From assembly GCA_000320605.2 (NCBI GenBank), contig KB445805.1:843430-907429 (forward strand): a stretch of DNA of 64,000 bases, in the 5' to 3' direction. Position 1 is the stretch's first letter. Each line of letters starts with the position of its first letter. The notes beneath the pieces were generated by a model, which searched no databases, was not told the DNA's origin, and worked only from the letters and a program-made list of their open reading frames with translations. Position numbers and translations under genes: made by a program. Source of the stretch: Gelatoporia subvermispora B (Eukaryota > Basidiomycota > Agaricomycetes > Polyporales > Gelatoporiaceae). This document shows, piece by piece, positions 11,327-22,683 of this stretch.

Positions 11327-12553
11327 TCATGGTATCGGTATGTTCTGTTCTACGATGGCGGTATCTGGCTGATCCTTGCTTCCCTTGCGTCGCCCCGGTG
11401 GTTGTTTTGGCCTACGTATGCAAGGGCATGACTTCCTTTGACATCGTCTGTGATATACGAAGCTCATGAGCTCTGCATTAATTCAAAGCTCATGAGAATC
11501 CTCCAACGCATTGGATCTCTCATCAGAGGTCGTCACCGAAGCCTTTGAACCCAGAACTTAAATGAACGTGCTCGGCCCTCCTCGCTGACTGACATACTCA
11601 ACCAAGACAAGCGAACACTCACTTGCATGAAGTCGACCCTTCCATGGGAACGCACTTGACTTTCTTTTTTCGGCACCTTTCGCAAGCCTTCGTCAGCCCA
11701 CGCTCCGGTGGTCCGTTGGTCCGTGCTACCCCACTTGCGATCATGCTCCTTGGCCGTGCAGACGTATCCTCGACAATCTGTGACGAGTCGGGGAACAGAA
11801 GAGAGCCGAAGACCTGCGTATGGCCCGTGACTGATAAGTTCCCTTGGATGGGTTGTACTACATGATACGTATGAGTGCATGTATCACAGCCGTGACTCAA
11901 GAAAGAACAAGTATCGAGATATCCTTCGTGCGTGTTCTTTCGAAAATATGTTGGCGAGGCAGACTCTGGTGTTCTATAGTCCCGGCTCATACCGAGGTTC
12001 GGATGCATGGCCTCCTACGCATTTTAAATCATTATACCGCTCGTGTTACTGCTGAACAGGTCATACTGCGTACTGACCTCAGATCGGAAGGTCTGGACCT
12101 GATGGTTGAGACCCTCATTGGGTTCATTTGGGGTTTTGACCTGTTCAGCACTTGCATAGTGCCTTGCAGGCTCGTAGGTGCTCGCGTAAAGCATCTGTGG
12201 TCCCTGTGCGGATTCAGCCACAGATCATCGTCCCATGGCAAAACTTACACTTGAATATGGATGAGGTGGCCAAAGCATTGCGCTGCTGGTCCAGCCGGGG
12301 CTTTGCATACTCGGTCCAACAGTGTGCCGCTGCAGGTCTGTGGCGACATGTTGGTCTTGCATTGCGTCCTGGCGTACGGAGATATGACCACTATAGGAGA
12401 TACATGAAGGATCAGGCTCACCTCCAGAAGATCTGATGACTGCGACATCGACATCTCCCATAACCCAAATGAGCCTGGAGCAGGCCCCGGTGCGCTATGC
12501 ATGCCATCTCGGCTGGTGGGCTGGGAGAGAAGTGGAGAATTTAAATGTGACAT
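11327..12553 (-). CDS. Gene E: single C-terminal Zn2Cys6 protein with hybrid exon arrangement
   Basis: Clear exons (high to low) are 12553-12422, 12368-12249, one starting at 12203, 11857-11623 and 11447-11327; the join between about 12140 and 11857 is tentative. The start gives a Ser/Pro/Met-rich segment of 44 residues. The cluster is C-x2-C-x6-C-x8-C-x2-C-x6-C, complete, with a phase-2 intron of 175 bases between Cys4 and Cys5. The 5' half matches cluster 1 of A1, A2 and D (x8 spacing). The 3' half and its basic tail (PGRRKGSK) match the end of cluster 2 of A1/A2 (PGCGRRKRASK). So E looks like a family gene that has lost the middle cassette exon. The role is inferred as a DNA-binding regulator. 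Confidence 0.65.
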
Positions 12554-14341
12554 ATCAACAGGTGGCACTCGGGAGAGCAGACTCCAATGACCGACTTTGC
12601 CACCTCTTCTATAGAGCAGTGATCTCAAACGCCTGCTGTGCGTGGCCACTACGGGCCACATCTTCGCGAGTGGCTTGAACTTGTACAAATAAGGACACAA
12701 TCGCAAACCAATGCTAATTGATCTCACGCTGCACCTCAGCTGCGAAGAATGTATCTTTCTTCGCGGGCCATTCTACGGATGATCATCTGTTGTTCGCGCA
12801 ACGGGGACTCCATCTTCTGGCCTGGAATTGGTAGGACGGCCCTCATATCGAATTCGAGCAGAATGCGCTCTCAGGTGGAGCTACATTGAGAATTTGAGAT
12901 GATATTGGCCTCGATTTTTGCAGGCGTCAAGCCTCTAATAGTTGAACATCGGCTAAGTTATCAGTGACACTATCTCACGTCGCCTTCGTCCCGTTGGGAA
13001 TCGCAAGATGTCTCGTCATTTCCAGTATGACAATTTCGAGTGCGGTGCCTACATGGTCCGCGCCCGCACATCTCACAAACTTTCCGATTTTCATGGTCTA
13101 TAGAGTCGAGGAGGACTCGTCGGTAACACCGGTTAAGAGATGTACTATTCACACAACAACATGGTCAAAGACGTAGGCGCAGGACATAGATTCCCATGTC
13201 TATCCCCTCTGATCACACATTTCAGGATGTTGTATGTCTCTACGGAGATGTTCTAATACAGACAAGTGCGGCCCTAGCTATATATATTCGTGAAGTTGAC
13301 TCAACTGGAGCTTATCTCGGTTTTTGTTCCAGATGTCATAGCAGTGTATGACGAGACCTTTGTTGTCTGCAATGGGCTGGAGCAAGAGTTTCGAACAGTC
13401 CCTCTAAGTCATCTTAGCTCCCTGAGAACGCTTCCGTTGAAGGTTCTTCGACCTATGGATAATCGTTAAGCAACAAAACCCGGAGAGGGCTCCTTCCTGA
13501 GTCGGACGACTCCGGAGACATTGTGCGAGAACGAGTCAAGTGCCATCAACTATGACGCAAAACCGCTCAGCTCCTTCAACGTATTGATCGAAATGCATGA
13601 CCCTACAGGACAATTCAAGGATAACGATGACACGCCCTTCGCTCACGCTGCCGCGTCCAACTGCGCGTGTGGCAGTTCAACTGGTAGATAGAGCATTGAT
13701 TAAGGATGCATGGTTCTGTACCATAATTGGCTCTGTACGTATGTTGCATTGCTGCCAGGTGTAATTTCACGCGTGAAGATTGACTGTACGATGCAGAGGT
13801 TTTGGCGCGGTTAAGCCGTAGATTGTCACCTGGCGAGGATTCTATGGAGATGTCGACTCAACGGTGGACGTTGATCTGATTGCTCATACCGTACTCGTAG
13901 GAGCAACAATCGACATTCACGATAGGCTCAAGCTTTCTCGACCACAAAGCAGGCGGTGGCAAACGGTGCAGGCGTTCTTGATAAGCGTGGAATCACAACT
14001 TCTGATAGTTTGTGGAGTAGCCTCTTGTGGCATTCATCCGCAGTCATAAGGGAAATCGGGGACGGCACCTGTAGGATCTCGTAACAGGAGCCCATGCAGA
14101 GACTAGTTGAGGGGGAAAGTGTCAATCCATATCCTGCAAACAACAAACGCGTATACATGGGGCAGATGAAAATGCGAACTGCTTTATACAAACAATGATG
14201 GCGGTGAAATGGAAACACGGGAAGATAGATATTGGGGGAATAACACACTATTCCAGGGCATACGTTGTGGCGGGGGTGGACTAGGGACACGGGCGTGGGT
14301 ACTTAGACAAGTCAGGGTTGGAGACAAGAGCGGCGAGATGC
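12554..14341. other. Intergenic, 1.8 kb, no supported gene
   Basis: This contains the promoter side of gene E and the 3' side of the sorting nexin gene. Frames are short. A tRNA-like stretch near 13667-13725 was considered and dropped because there is no B box or acceptor stem. I see no repeat. Confidence 0.35.
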
Positions 14342-15025
14342 TTATTGCCACTGGTTTTTGTCCCAGGCGGGATCCTGGAGGAAGGCACATAATACCTTGC
14401 TTCCAGTCTGCCGGGAGGATGAGCACAGATGAAAGCCGAGAACAGATTGCTACGCACCTGCAGGAGAGGATGCCCCGCAACGATCGTCAAGAAACGCTCC
14501 AAGCCCTCCCTCCGAGCTTCAATGACCTCCTCTGAAAAACGGTTCGTGAAGACCTTCCCGGGGAGGGGCGGGATGTTGACTCGTGTGGACTCGCGCTCGA
14601 GGATATCGCGGAAGGCTTCAAAGTCAGAGTAGCGCCGCCGTACGGAGGAGTGGCGCAGCTTGAACGCAGGGATGTTCGTCTTGTGACAGATGTAAGCCAA
14701 GTTCACAGCAAAGAAGCACACAGGGTCGCACCTTGCACACAATCTCGTAATCCGTGTACATCTTGCGTCCGAAACCTACATGACGTCGGTGTTATCAGCT
14801 TGATCCACGAACAAGGAATCCAGGGCGCACCATGGGTCTGTGGGTTGCGCACCTCGATCTCGAGGAAGCTTTCGGGGACGCTGTACATCTCCTCAATCTA
14901 CAACCGATGCTCACACGGGGTTCTCGGGCGAAGAGCTTAGACACCGGGCTCACCGTCTGCTCGCGACCTGTTATGCGCGGCTCGTCGAAGACGCTGCTGC
15001 GCGCGAACGGTGAGACTGTCGTCAT
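14342..15025 (-). CDS. SNX3: Sorting nexin Snx3/Grd19-like, PX domain
   Basis: Exons 15025-14915, 14891-14831, 14775-14732, 14679-14458 and 14407-14342 give 167 residues, the family's usual size (about 160). The PX domain fills most of the protein. It has the phosphoinositide-binding RRRYSDF motif, the PPLPGK polyproline loop, and the REGLERFL...VAGHPLLQ helix. The C-terminus is the short AFLQDPAW type. Snx3/Grd19 binds PI3P on endosomes and works with retromer to return cargo such as the iron transporter and Golgi proteins. The oddity is the first intron, which in the frame-preserving model is only 23 bases (14892-14914). An alternative 56-base intron (14898-14953) also keeps frame but removes a stretch that I believe is conserved in this family. 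Confidence 0.9.
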
Positions 15026-15610
15026 TTGTGCTGTGTGCGCTGTGTGTGTGTGGCGAGGAGGGCGGTGATGGCAGTAGGTGATGAAGGGAAAAGAAAGGAA
15101 ATTGGTGGATGGCTAGAGCAGGGCTCTTCCGGTTCACGGGACGCCAATCATGACACGCACTCAGAATAGGCGCCCGTCTGTCTCGAACGCTCAAGCTAGC
15201 ACTGCTCGGAACTATCGCAAAGCTGCGCACGTCGCCGCATCCGCTGCGCAATCACTCAGGCGGAGAAAAGTAGGCTCTATGCACTTCGAACACGGCAGTG
15301 TTTATTCGAGCAAAAAGCGACATATGCAAGCATGTGGACATACAAGACAAGGATGTAGATACATGTGGTGGAACTGGGGAACCAAGCACGGTCCGAGTCC
15401 AAGCGGAGGAGAGTCAAGATTCAAGCAAGAACGCGTATCTGGGACAGATAGCAGACACGTAAATAGCAGGGCGATACACATGAGCACGTCGAGTCAGATC
15501 AAGCATTCAATGCATAGATTTCATAGATTTGCAGATTTTCAAAATACGCAGTTCTGCAAGAGAAGCCTGTCAGGCAGGAGATTGCGCGTAGATAAATTCA
15601 TCTACCCACC
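15026..15610. other. Intergenic between two minus-strand genes
   Basis: It holds the Snx3 promoter side and the 3' region of the 1337-residue gene. A purine/pyrimidine-biased stretch lies near 15040-15110. No gene is supported. Confidence 0.4.
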
Positions 15611-18600
15611 TCACGGACGCGGAGGCATGCTGTACCGCCGGTCATCTGCCGGTCTTCCATACCCGCCCCTGCCATACGAAGGCGGCGACCTCGGCGGAGG
15701 CATCCTCGATATCGGCTCCCTCCTATCATATCCATACCCACCGGCATCCGGTGCTCGCTCCCTATTAGCATACTCCCGCTCGCGCAGGCTGCGCGAATCA
15801 GGGCCAGCACCGTACGGCGGGCCAGTTGGTGCAGGTTCCCTATCGTAGTACGTTCCACCGCCCGCAGGCGGTGGCGGCGTGCGCATGCGGGGGGCGTAGT
15901 CCGCAGGCGCACTCCCACGCGGCGGTGGGTCGGCCGCAGCAGGCGCAGAGGCGTAGTACCCGTCCCTGCCGTACGCATCGTCGCGCGCCCGCTTTACCGG
16001 CGGACGCAAGTCGTCGACGGGCGGCGGGCCGCCTCTGCGCACGGGGCTCGGGCTCCTTGGGCGCACGCGCGAGAACGGCGGTGCAGAGGGGCTCGCATCG
16101 ACAGGCGGGTAGCGCGGGCGGTCACGGTCGCGGTCGCGATCCCGGTCTCGGTCGATGTCCCGGCCGTACCCGCGATCGTCGCCCGTGTATGCATCGCTGA
16201 GCCGTGAGCTCAGTGGGCGCGGCTCGAAGGGGCGCGCGTGTGCGGCGGGCGGGTCTGGGGCAGGGAACCCGCCTGAGACGCGCCGCTCGCGCTCCTCGCG
16301 CGTCTCCCAGGGGGGTGGGCCCGCGTCGCGCTCGGGGTAGCGCGTATTGCGGTCGCGGTCACGGTCGAACTCCCGCACAGGCGCCGTCGAGGAGCGGTCC
16401 CAGTTGCGGTCCCAGTCTTCGGGGAGGCGGCGCTCATCGGGGCGCCAGTCGCGGTTATTATACGCCTGCGAGTCGACGGGCGGGCGGCGGGGCGAGTCGG
16501 CGTAAGTGTCGTTGGGCACCCATCCGCGTTCGGTACGTGCTGGATAGGAATCTGCCGGGGGTGGTGGAGGCGGGGGCGGAGGCGGAGAAGAGCGCCGGTA
16601 TGGAGGACGTGTTGCAGAAAAGCGGCTTGGCGGCGGGTCCACATCCATCATGTCTCCGCGCCGGTCCACGTATCGGTCAGAGTCGGGGCGGTACGGCGCA
16701 CGATCCCGCGGAGGCGCATCTGCAGTACGGTAGTCCAGGATGTCGGCACGAGCTGGCGAGGGCGGCCGCTTGAATGGCGGACGCGAGTTGTCACGTGCCA
16801 CAGAGGCGGGACGGGAGGACACGAAGGGAGCAGGCCGGTGTCCACGGTCGCTGTGCGCAGGCGAAGGAGGGCGCGCGAAACGGTCTGAGACAGGCGGGCG
16901 CCCGCGATCGTCGGGGCGGCCAGCGCGGTCGACTGGAGGCAGTGGACGGACAGGCTCGGCTAGTAGGATCTTGCGGTCTTCAGGCGGAGCGATGCCAGGG
17001 CCGGGGCGAACAGCACGATCAGAAACAGGAGGTACAGTAGGAGGCGGAGGCCGAGACAGGCGGTCATCAGTGGGTATCGAGTGTACTGGCCGTTCTTCTA
17101 AGACAGGAGGGTGTGACAATCGTTCTTCTAAGCTAGGCGCAGGACGCGAGAGACGTTCCTCAAGCCTTGGAGGAGGTGCATGCCGATCGTCTGGTCTGCT
17201 TATAGGAATTCCGGGAGGACCACTGATGCGTTCCTGGAGCGATGGTGGAGCACGGCTTATTCTGTCTTCTAGAGGGGGAGCCAATCGAGGCGTACGATCT
17301 TCAGGCGGGCGAGCGCCACGCTCTTCCAGGATCGGAGGCGGTCGCAGAGGAGGCAAATCTCCAGGCGGACCAACAGCAGGGCGGACAGAGCGGTCTTCCG
17401 CAGGAGGCACTACCACACGACGGTCTTCGATCGGAGGCCTGGTTTGTCTGTCGACTGCGGGACGAGCTAGAGGTAAAGGCGGACGACGGTCATCAATAGG
17501 CGGGCGGCGATCATCTACAGGGGGCCGACGGTCGTCCACTGGCGGCGGACGAGCCCTGTCCGCGCTCGCCATGGGCGGTGGCGGCGGACGCCTCTCATCG
17601 GACAGGCGGGCCTGACGGTCACTAGTAACAGGCGAGGGCGGGACAGGGCGCCTGTCATCAGTAGGCCTTACCGCAGCAGCAGGTACAGGTCCGGGCGGCG
17701 TGCGCCGCTCCTCAGGTCTCACAGGTCTGTCGGCGCCTGGCGGCAGAGTGGCGGGCAGGCGGCGGTCATCGAATGGCGGGCGCACAGGGCGGTCTCCAGC
17801 AGCAGGCGGGGGTCCGGGAACGCGACGGTCGTCGCCTGGGGGAGGCCGGCGATCTTCAGGCAGCTGTGGGCGCGCTGTGGGCGAAGGCGGCATGCGTCTG
17901 TCTTCAGGCGGTCTCATTTGGCGGTCGTTGGAGCTTGGAGGCGGCGGAGGCGGCCCGCGCCTGTCTTCGAGCGAGCGGATCTGTCTGTCGTCTGCAGCTG
18001 GAGGCGGGGCGGGACGACGGTCGTCGACTGGTGGTCGCGTTGGGCTAGAGTCCGGAGGCGATCTGTGCACAGGCTTATCGCGATCTTCGACAATGGGGCG
18101 CGGGGGCGCGCCGCGTTCCTCTGGCGGGGAGCGCACGTCGGGTCCTCTAGCATCGTACCTGCGTCCATTATCGTACCGCGAGTCAAAGTGCCGCGAGTCT
18201 GGCGGCGGAGGCAGAGGCCCCCGTCGGTCGAACGGCCGCGCACGGTCGTCCCGTCGCTCGTCGCGGAATCGCTCGTGGGCTCCCCTAGGATCACGGCGAT
18301 CCCGGTCGCGCTCCCATTCCCTGCCATCTCGATCCCTGTCGCGCTCTCGCTCCCGATCCTTCTCTCTGTCGTAGAATCCACGACGATCGTAGCCAATACC
18401 TGCGCCGTTGTTGCCATGATAGCCGTTGCTATTGCCGTTACCGTTGCCGCCGCCGTAGCGGGCCTTGTCATCTTGGCCGTTGCGGTACCAGTCTCGAGGA
18501 GGCGGGCGCGTGTCATCCCTAGAGTCGGAGGCAGTAGACTTGGTTGGAGAAGCATCTGGTGGCCGTGCCGCAGACGTAGAGTCACGCACAGGGGACCTAT

Positions 18601-19624
18601 CCAAGATCGATCGCACTACACTAAGAGGCTCCTGCTTGACCACAGGTTGATGTTGTCTTGCGTCGCTGGGCTGCGCAGAGTCAGGGTGAGGTGCCCGCTG
18701 AGAGGTCTCAGGGATAGCAGAAGGGGCAGAGGGCTTGTCGTCCATAGCCTGAGGTTGCGGTCTAGATGCAGGAGTGGATCCGGGTGCAGGCGTTGAGGGT
18801 GCAGCAGACACGGGCCCCGAGCTGGCTGTCTGTAAAAGGGAAGAGGCGGTGTCAGCAGGATACGGAATAACAGCGGGAGTCGAGGCAGGCAGCACATTTG
18901 TGGGCGGTTGCGGCTGGCTCACTGCTTTCGCGCTCTCCTTAGCATCGCTAGCTTGGGATGGTCTGCGGGTCCCAGATACAGCTGACCCATTGATGGCAGT
19001 GGTCGTTCCAGCAGGAGGGAGATCATTGCGTAGCTTAGACGTATCAAAGCGGTCTTGGGCTTGGTGAGGGGATTCAGAGGGCGTTACAGGAGCCTGAGCT
19101 GAAGCTGGAGACGACTGTGGACCTAGGTAGAGAGTTGCAAGAGCAAGAGGCTGCGGAACAGCGCGGAAGAATTCGTGCTGGCCGTTCTTGATCTGCTGCT
19201 TGAGTTTCTCTAGTACTTCAAGGTCACTCTGTCCCGGTGGGAGATCTGGATTAGGTGCGATTGGCTGGTGCTGCTGTTGTGGCGGTGACTGGTGAAAGAA
19301 CTGCTGAGGTGGCGGGCCCATGGGAGAGTGTTGCGATCCAAAGTTCGGTCCAGGCATGGGCTGCATGTACGGAACGTTGTTGTAGGGAAACGGGGCGAAA
19401 CCAGGATTGATGTTCATGGCGAAACCGGGTGGAGGCATGTTGGACTGGTTGCCGGCACTGGAAGCGATCGAGAAGGGCGAGGACATGATGCTGCCAGCAG
19501 GCTCCTCCATAGGCGTGGGGATAAGAAATGAACTCTCGGGAGTCTCTGTGAGCGTCGTCACTGTCCGTTCGCGGTTCATAACATTGTTGCGGCCCTTGCG
19601 CTTCTTGTTTTGCCTTGTCGCCAT
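15611..19624 (-). CDS. Large Arg/Pro/Asp-rich disordered protein, 1337 residues
   Basis: A single uninterrupted frame runs from ATG at 19624 to TGA at 15611. Residues 1-30 are basic (KKRKGR, a likely nuclear localisation signal). Residues about 50-130 are Met/Pro/Gln-rich. The only helix-like, conserved-looking segment is around 130-170 (LEVLEKLKQQIKNGQHEFF). Residues about 400-470 are RD/RE repeats like those in RNA-processing proteins. Residues about 490-1000 are many degenerate copies of a DDRRPPP-type unit, and the C-terminus has more RDRD blocks and Gly/Tyr/Arg stretches. The composition suggests a nuclear RNA-associated or phase-separating protein, but that is inference and I do not recognise the family. 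Long open frames on the opposite strand are composition shadows. Confidence 0.8.
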   Translation of the reverse strand: MATRQNKKRKGRNNVMNRERTVTTLTETPESSFLIPTPMEEPAGSIMSSPFSIASSAGNQSNMPPPGFAMNINPGFAPFPYNNVPYMQPMPGPNFGSQHSPMGPPPQQFFHQSPPQQQHQPIAPNPDLPPGQSDLEVLEKLKQQIKNGQHEFFRAVPQPLALATLYLGPQSSPASAQAPVTPSESPHQAQDRFDTSKLRNDLPPAGTTTAINGSAVSGTRRPSQASDAKESAKAVSQPQPPTNVLPASTPAVIPYPADTASSLLQTASSGPVSAAPSTPAPGSTPASRPQPQAMDDKPSAPSAIPETSQRAPHPDSAQPSDARQHQPVVKQEPLSVVRSILDRSPVRDSTSAARPPDASPTKSTASDSRDDTRPPPRDWYRNGQDDKARYGGGNGNGNSNGYHGNNGAGIGYDRRGFYDREKDRERERDRDRDGREWERDRDRRDPRGAHERFRDERRDDRARPFDRRGPLPPPPDSRHFDSRYDNGRRYDARGPDVRSPPEERGAPPRPIVEDRDKPVHRSPPDSSPTRPPVDDRRPAPPPAADDRQIRSLEDRRGPPPPPPSSNDRQMRPPEDRRMPPSPTARPQLPEDRRPPPGDDRRVPGPPPAAGDRPVRPPFDDRRLPATLPPGADRPVRPEERRTPPGPVPAAAVRPTDDRRPVPPSPVTSDRQARLSDERRPPPPPMASADRARPPPVDDRRPPVDDRRPPIDDRRPPLPLARPAVDRQTRPPIEDRRVVVPPAEDRSVRPAVGPPGDLPPLRPPPILEERGARPPEDRTPRLAPPLEDRISRAPPSLQERISGPPGIPISRPDDRHAPPPRLEERLSRPAPSLEERLSHPPVLEERPVHSIPTDDRLSRPPPPTVPPVSDRAVRPGPGIAPPEDRKILLAEPVRPLPPVDRAGRPDDRGRPPVSDRFARPPSPAHSDRGHRPAPFVSSRPASVARDNSRPPFKRPPSPARADILDYRTADAPPRDRAPYRPDSDRYVDRRGDMMDVDPPPSRFSATRPPYRRSSPPPPPPPPPPADSYPARTERGWVPNDTYADSPRRPPVDSQAYNNRDWRPDERRLPEDWDRNWDRSSTAPVREFDRDRDRNTRYPERDAGPPPWETREERERRVSGGFPAPDPPAAHARPFEPRPLSSRLSDAYTGDDRGYGRDIDRDRDRDRDRDRPRYPPVDASPSAPPFSRVRPRSPSPVRRGGPPPVDDLRPPVKRARDDAYGRDGYYASAPAAADPPPRGSAPADYAPRMRTPPPPAGGGTYYDREPAPTGPPYGAGPDSRSLREREYANRERAPDAGGYGYDRREPISRMPPPRSPPSYGRGGYGRPADDRRYSMPPRP

Positions 19625-19645
19625 CTAATACCAGTCCAACCCCCG

Positions 19646-19846
19646 TCAGAAACCCAATTCTCTATCGAGCTCGGATGGCGACACGGACCCACGAGTTAGT
19701 CGCTGCACCCTGGTACTGGCCTCGATCGTCCCCGCGATCTTGGTGCAGACAAACTTCAGGAGATCAATTTCAGAGCTGGGAGCGGAAAGTATATAGTCAA
19801 GATACAAGTCGAGCAGCAGTTTGACGTGGAATTTTCGGACTCTCAC
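19646..19846 (-). CDS. Possible 3' exon of a small gene, unknown
   Basis: A minus-strand frame of 66 codons ends in TGA near 19646, just upstream of the start of the 1337-residue gene. It reads like real protein: a Leu/Tyr-rich helix (LLLDLYLDYIL), an acidic linker, then KFVCTKIAGTIEAS and a Ser/Glu/Leu end. The frame opens at GTG, not ATG, so a 5' exon is needed. An ATG-led stretch at about 19890-19900 could supply it, but the splice is not clear. Confidence 0.35.
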   Translation of the reverse strand: MRVRKFHVKLLLDLYLDYILSAPSSEIDLLKFVCTKIAGTIEASTRVQRLTRGSVSPSELDRELGF

Positions 19847-22683
19847 TCCTCAGTGGCTGACGCTATCAGCACTTCTCCTCGTCACGCGCATCCGCCTCAC
19901 CATCTAGGTAGCCTAGTACTCTGTCTACAAACACGTTCACCAACCTGTCTTGTCACCTATGGCGGCGGAGAATGGCTCTCTGAACTTGTGAAAACCTCGC
20001 CAACTCGAACCCAGAGACCACACGTGTTTCGACAGGTTGTTGTTTGTTCGCGCAAATATTGCCGTATAAGGCATGGCATGGCGCTTAACTAAGTAGTAAC
20101 CTCAACGTTGCGTACAACCAATCCTACTCTGAGCTTTCTAGGGTACTCGTCGATGACGGCGAGAGCATTGTTTAAGGACCACTATTGCGACCGTGTCTCA
20201 GAAAACTTGCAGAACGTACTACGCTGGATGTGTTGACCGACATCAATCCGTCTTAGTAACTACAGCGAGCCAACTGTGCGGGGTCACCGTGATCTATGGA
20301 CAATGGACATCCTCGAGCAGATTCCTGTCAATTGTGAACGATGACAGTGCAGGTGAAAGTTGTCTGCTGGAGGTCTCCAGTCCTCGTTCGCTCGAATTCT
20401 TGCTACTATCAAGCTCTCAGAGCCCTGGAGTTTGGCAAGGCACCGGCCAACTCTTGGACCGCCGCGGATGTCCTTCTGATTCTCCATTCTACATCTTTGC
20501 ACCCCCGTTCTGCCATCAAGACATGCAGCCTCTACCAGGGCATCTATTCAGCGTCTGTCAGCTCCTGGGCTCGTGGCGAGTCGTCTCGATTCTCAACTAG
20601 TGCCTCCAGGCCCGTCGGAGCGCGTTGAAGGCGGCTCGGAGCTGCGCCCTGGCTCCCAGATGGCAGAGATAATAGACCAGTTGCTTGGGAAACACGCCCC
20701 CAATACATCTAGCTTCTAGTGACACGCCTCGACGAACTCTGCTGTGCGTTCTAGAACGAGGTCCCTCTGTCCTGCGCTGTCCTGCGCAGATTCTGTCGGA
20801 TCTCATGACCCCCGTTGACGAGCGGCACCTGGCCTGGAGTCTCCGCGCCCGCGCTTTTGGTATTATTGTCAAATACAGGACTGATGTCAGCACAGCTGGC
20901 AAGCAAGATGTACCGCAATCACCCCGCGGCCGATAGGCCCACAATGCTCTACAAATAATCGTACTATGGGCCGTGGGACGAAGATCAATTCCAAATTCCA
21001 TCCTCGAGCAGGCCTTCTTTCCCCAGCCTGCGAACCCTCGACCAGACCTAACCCCGGCTTCCAGACGTGCTGGGACACGCCACGAGGCAACACAACATGC
21101 CCAATACGGCTCTTCTCACAAGCCCACCGTAGTCACTCGAATGACAATCGGTTTCAATCAAACACATCGATACCTGTGTCGATCGTCCCGTGAGCGCACC
21201 CATGGCTCGTCGATGATCGGGGGAGGCCCTTCTCGCGCGCGTGCCTGTGCATATCCCCAGCTTCTTTCATATCGCACCGATACATCCCAGGGTCTCGCAG
21301 CGCGTCGCGTCTGCCAGCGGCCAGCCCGCTGCAGCGCGGCGTGTCTCCCAGGGACCCCCGTCTCGCGCTGTCAGACGCATCCTGGGCACAGCTCGACGGG
21401 ACGGGTCACACGCCCCAGCTCGTCGCCTTCGACCCGCGTCGCGCATCCATCGGGGACGCACCGCCTGCTAATAATGCCTGCCCAACTGGCCACAGCCACG
21501 CGCGCGTGCGACAGCGGGCCTGGCTTCTGCTGCCTGCACGCCTCGCCTCGCCTTGCGCAAGGCCAGCCGCGGCCGGCGGGGCACGCAGTGCGCCCAGCGT
21601 CCCGTGACGACGTGCGTCCCCATCCCCCCGCGCGCGCATTCAGCGGGAGAACGTCGCTGAAAGTGCACGTCATCGCGCGCGCCGTGCCAAGGGCGCGCAC
21701 GCGCACCTGATCGCCCAGCACGTCCGTGGTTCGCATTGTGCGTAGCGCTGCCCCGTTGCGGGCACCCGGCGCCCACCCAGCGCACCCCAGGCGTCCTCGA
21801 CTCTCGACTCTCCGGCCTCCCCTGCATCAAGGCACCTCCTGCCGCGCAGAGCAGCCCGTCCCACCCCGCTGCCCCCTCCCCCGTCTCCATTCGTGGTGCA
21901 TCGTGACTTCATTGCGTGCTAAAAACAGATAATACACCGACTATGCTACGTCCGGCCACACGCCTGCGTCTCTTCCACACACCGCCCACCCCCGTGCTGC
22001 GCATCGCGCGCGTCATAAGTAATCAGTGTAGCCAGCCATGCGCGATCAGTCATACCATCGTTCAGTTCGTGCGTAACAAGTGCATGGGACCAGAGTCATA
22101 TATCCATCAGGGAGACGTGAGTAGTGTAAGCAGCAGCAGGCAACATCCCTCCATCTCCAGCGCCGCCTAGCCCCTCCGGGCACCGCGGGACCGCGCAACG
22201 TGTGTGCAGATGGACGCTGGGCTGCCCTTCGTGCACGGACGCGAACAGCGCAGGCCCGGGCGCGAGGGCGGGTGGTCAGTGCGGGTCGTGCTAGGATGCA
22301 CGTGTGTTCGTGGGTGGTTTTGGGCCGGGCATCGCCATCGAGGAGCGCACCGGGGCGCGGGGGCCGCTCGGATGTAGAGGACAAGGCGAGGGCTTGAGGG
22401 ATGCAGCGGAGTCGGGGGCGGCGGTCCACGGAGGGATTGTCGTCGTCAATAAATACGGTGCGGCATGGATCGGAGGGGCTTGAGGATGTAGTTGTAGTTT
22501 GCGACGGAGCAATGCAATATGGACAATGGACAGTACAACAAATGGCACAACCGTGGAACGATCTAGCAGTCTTGGGGCAAAAACGCAGGGAACGGCATGC
22601 AAGGGCGGCTCGGACCTGCAGCGCGCGGACGGGGGTGGGGGACTCGGCGGGCTCGACACTGGGGCGCTGGGACTTGGGTCGAT
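19847..22683. other. Intergenic, GC content rising strongly rightward, no supported gene
   Basis: Between about 21.2 and 22.7 kb the sequence becomes very GC-rich, so long frames appear on both strands (for example a 245-codon frame at 20973-21710 and several antisense ones). They overlap each other heavily, are Arg/Ala/Pro-rich in every frame and show no domain, so I treat them as composition artefacts. The last few hundred bases would be 3' UTR of the gene ending at 22684. Confidence 0.4.

Noticed and set aside
13667..13725. tRNA-like stretch (TGGCAGTTCAACTGGTAGA)
   Set aside because: It resembles an A box with an insertion, but there is no B box (GGTTCGAnTCC) at the right distance and no acceptor stem pairing.
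16740..17615. 291-codon plus-strand frame inside the 1337-residue gene
   Set aside because: Its Gly/Arg/Ser repeats are the complement of the DDRRPPP repeats; there is no independent start context or domain.
17914..18796. Overlapping 223- and 292-codon frames on both strands
   Set aside because: They are composition shadows of the same Arg/Asp-rich gene.
20973..21710. 245-codon plus-strand frame
   Set aside because: It is GC-driven, Arg/Pro/Ser-rich, overlaps equally long frames on the other strand and has no domain or splice pattern.
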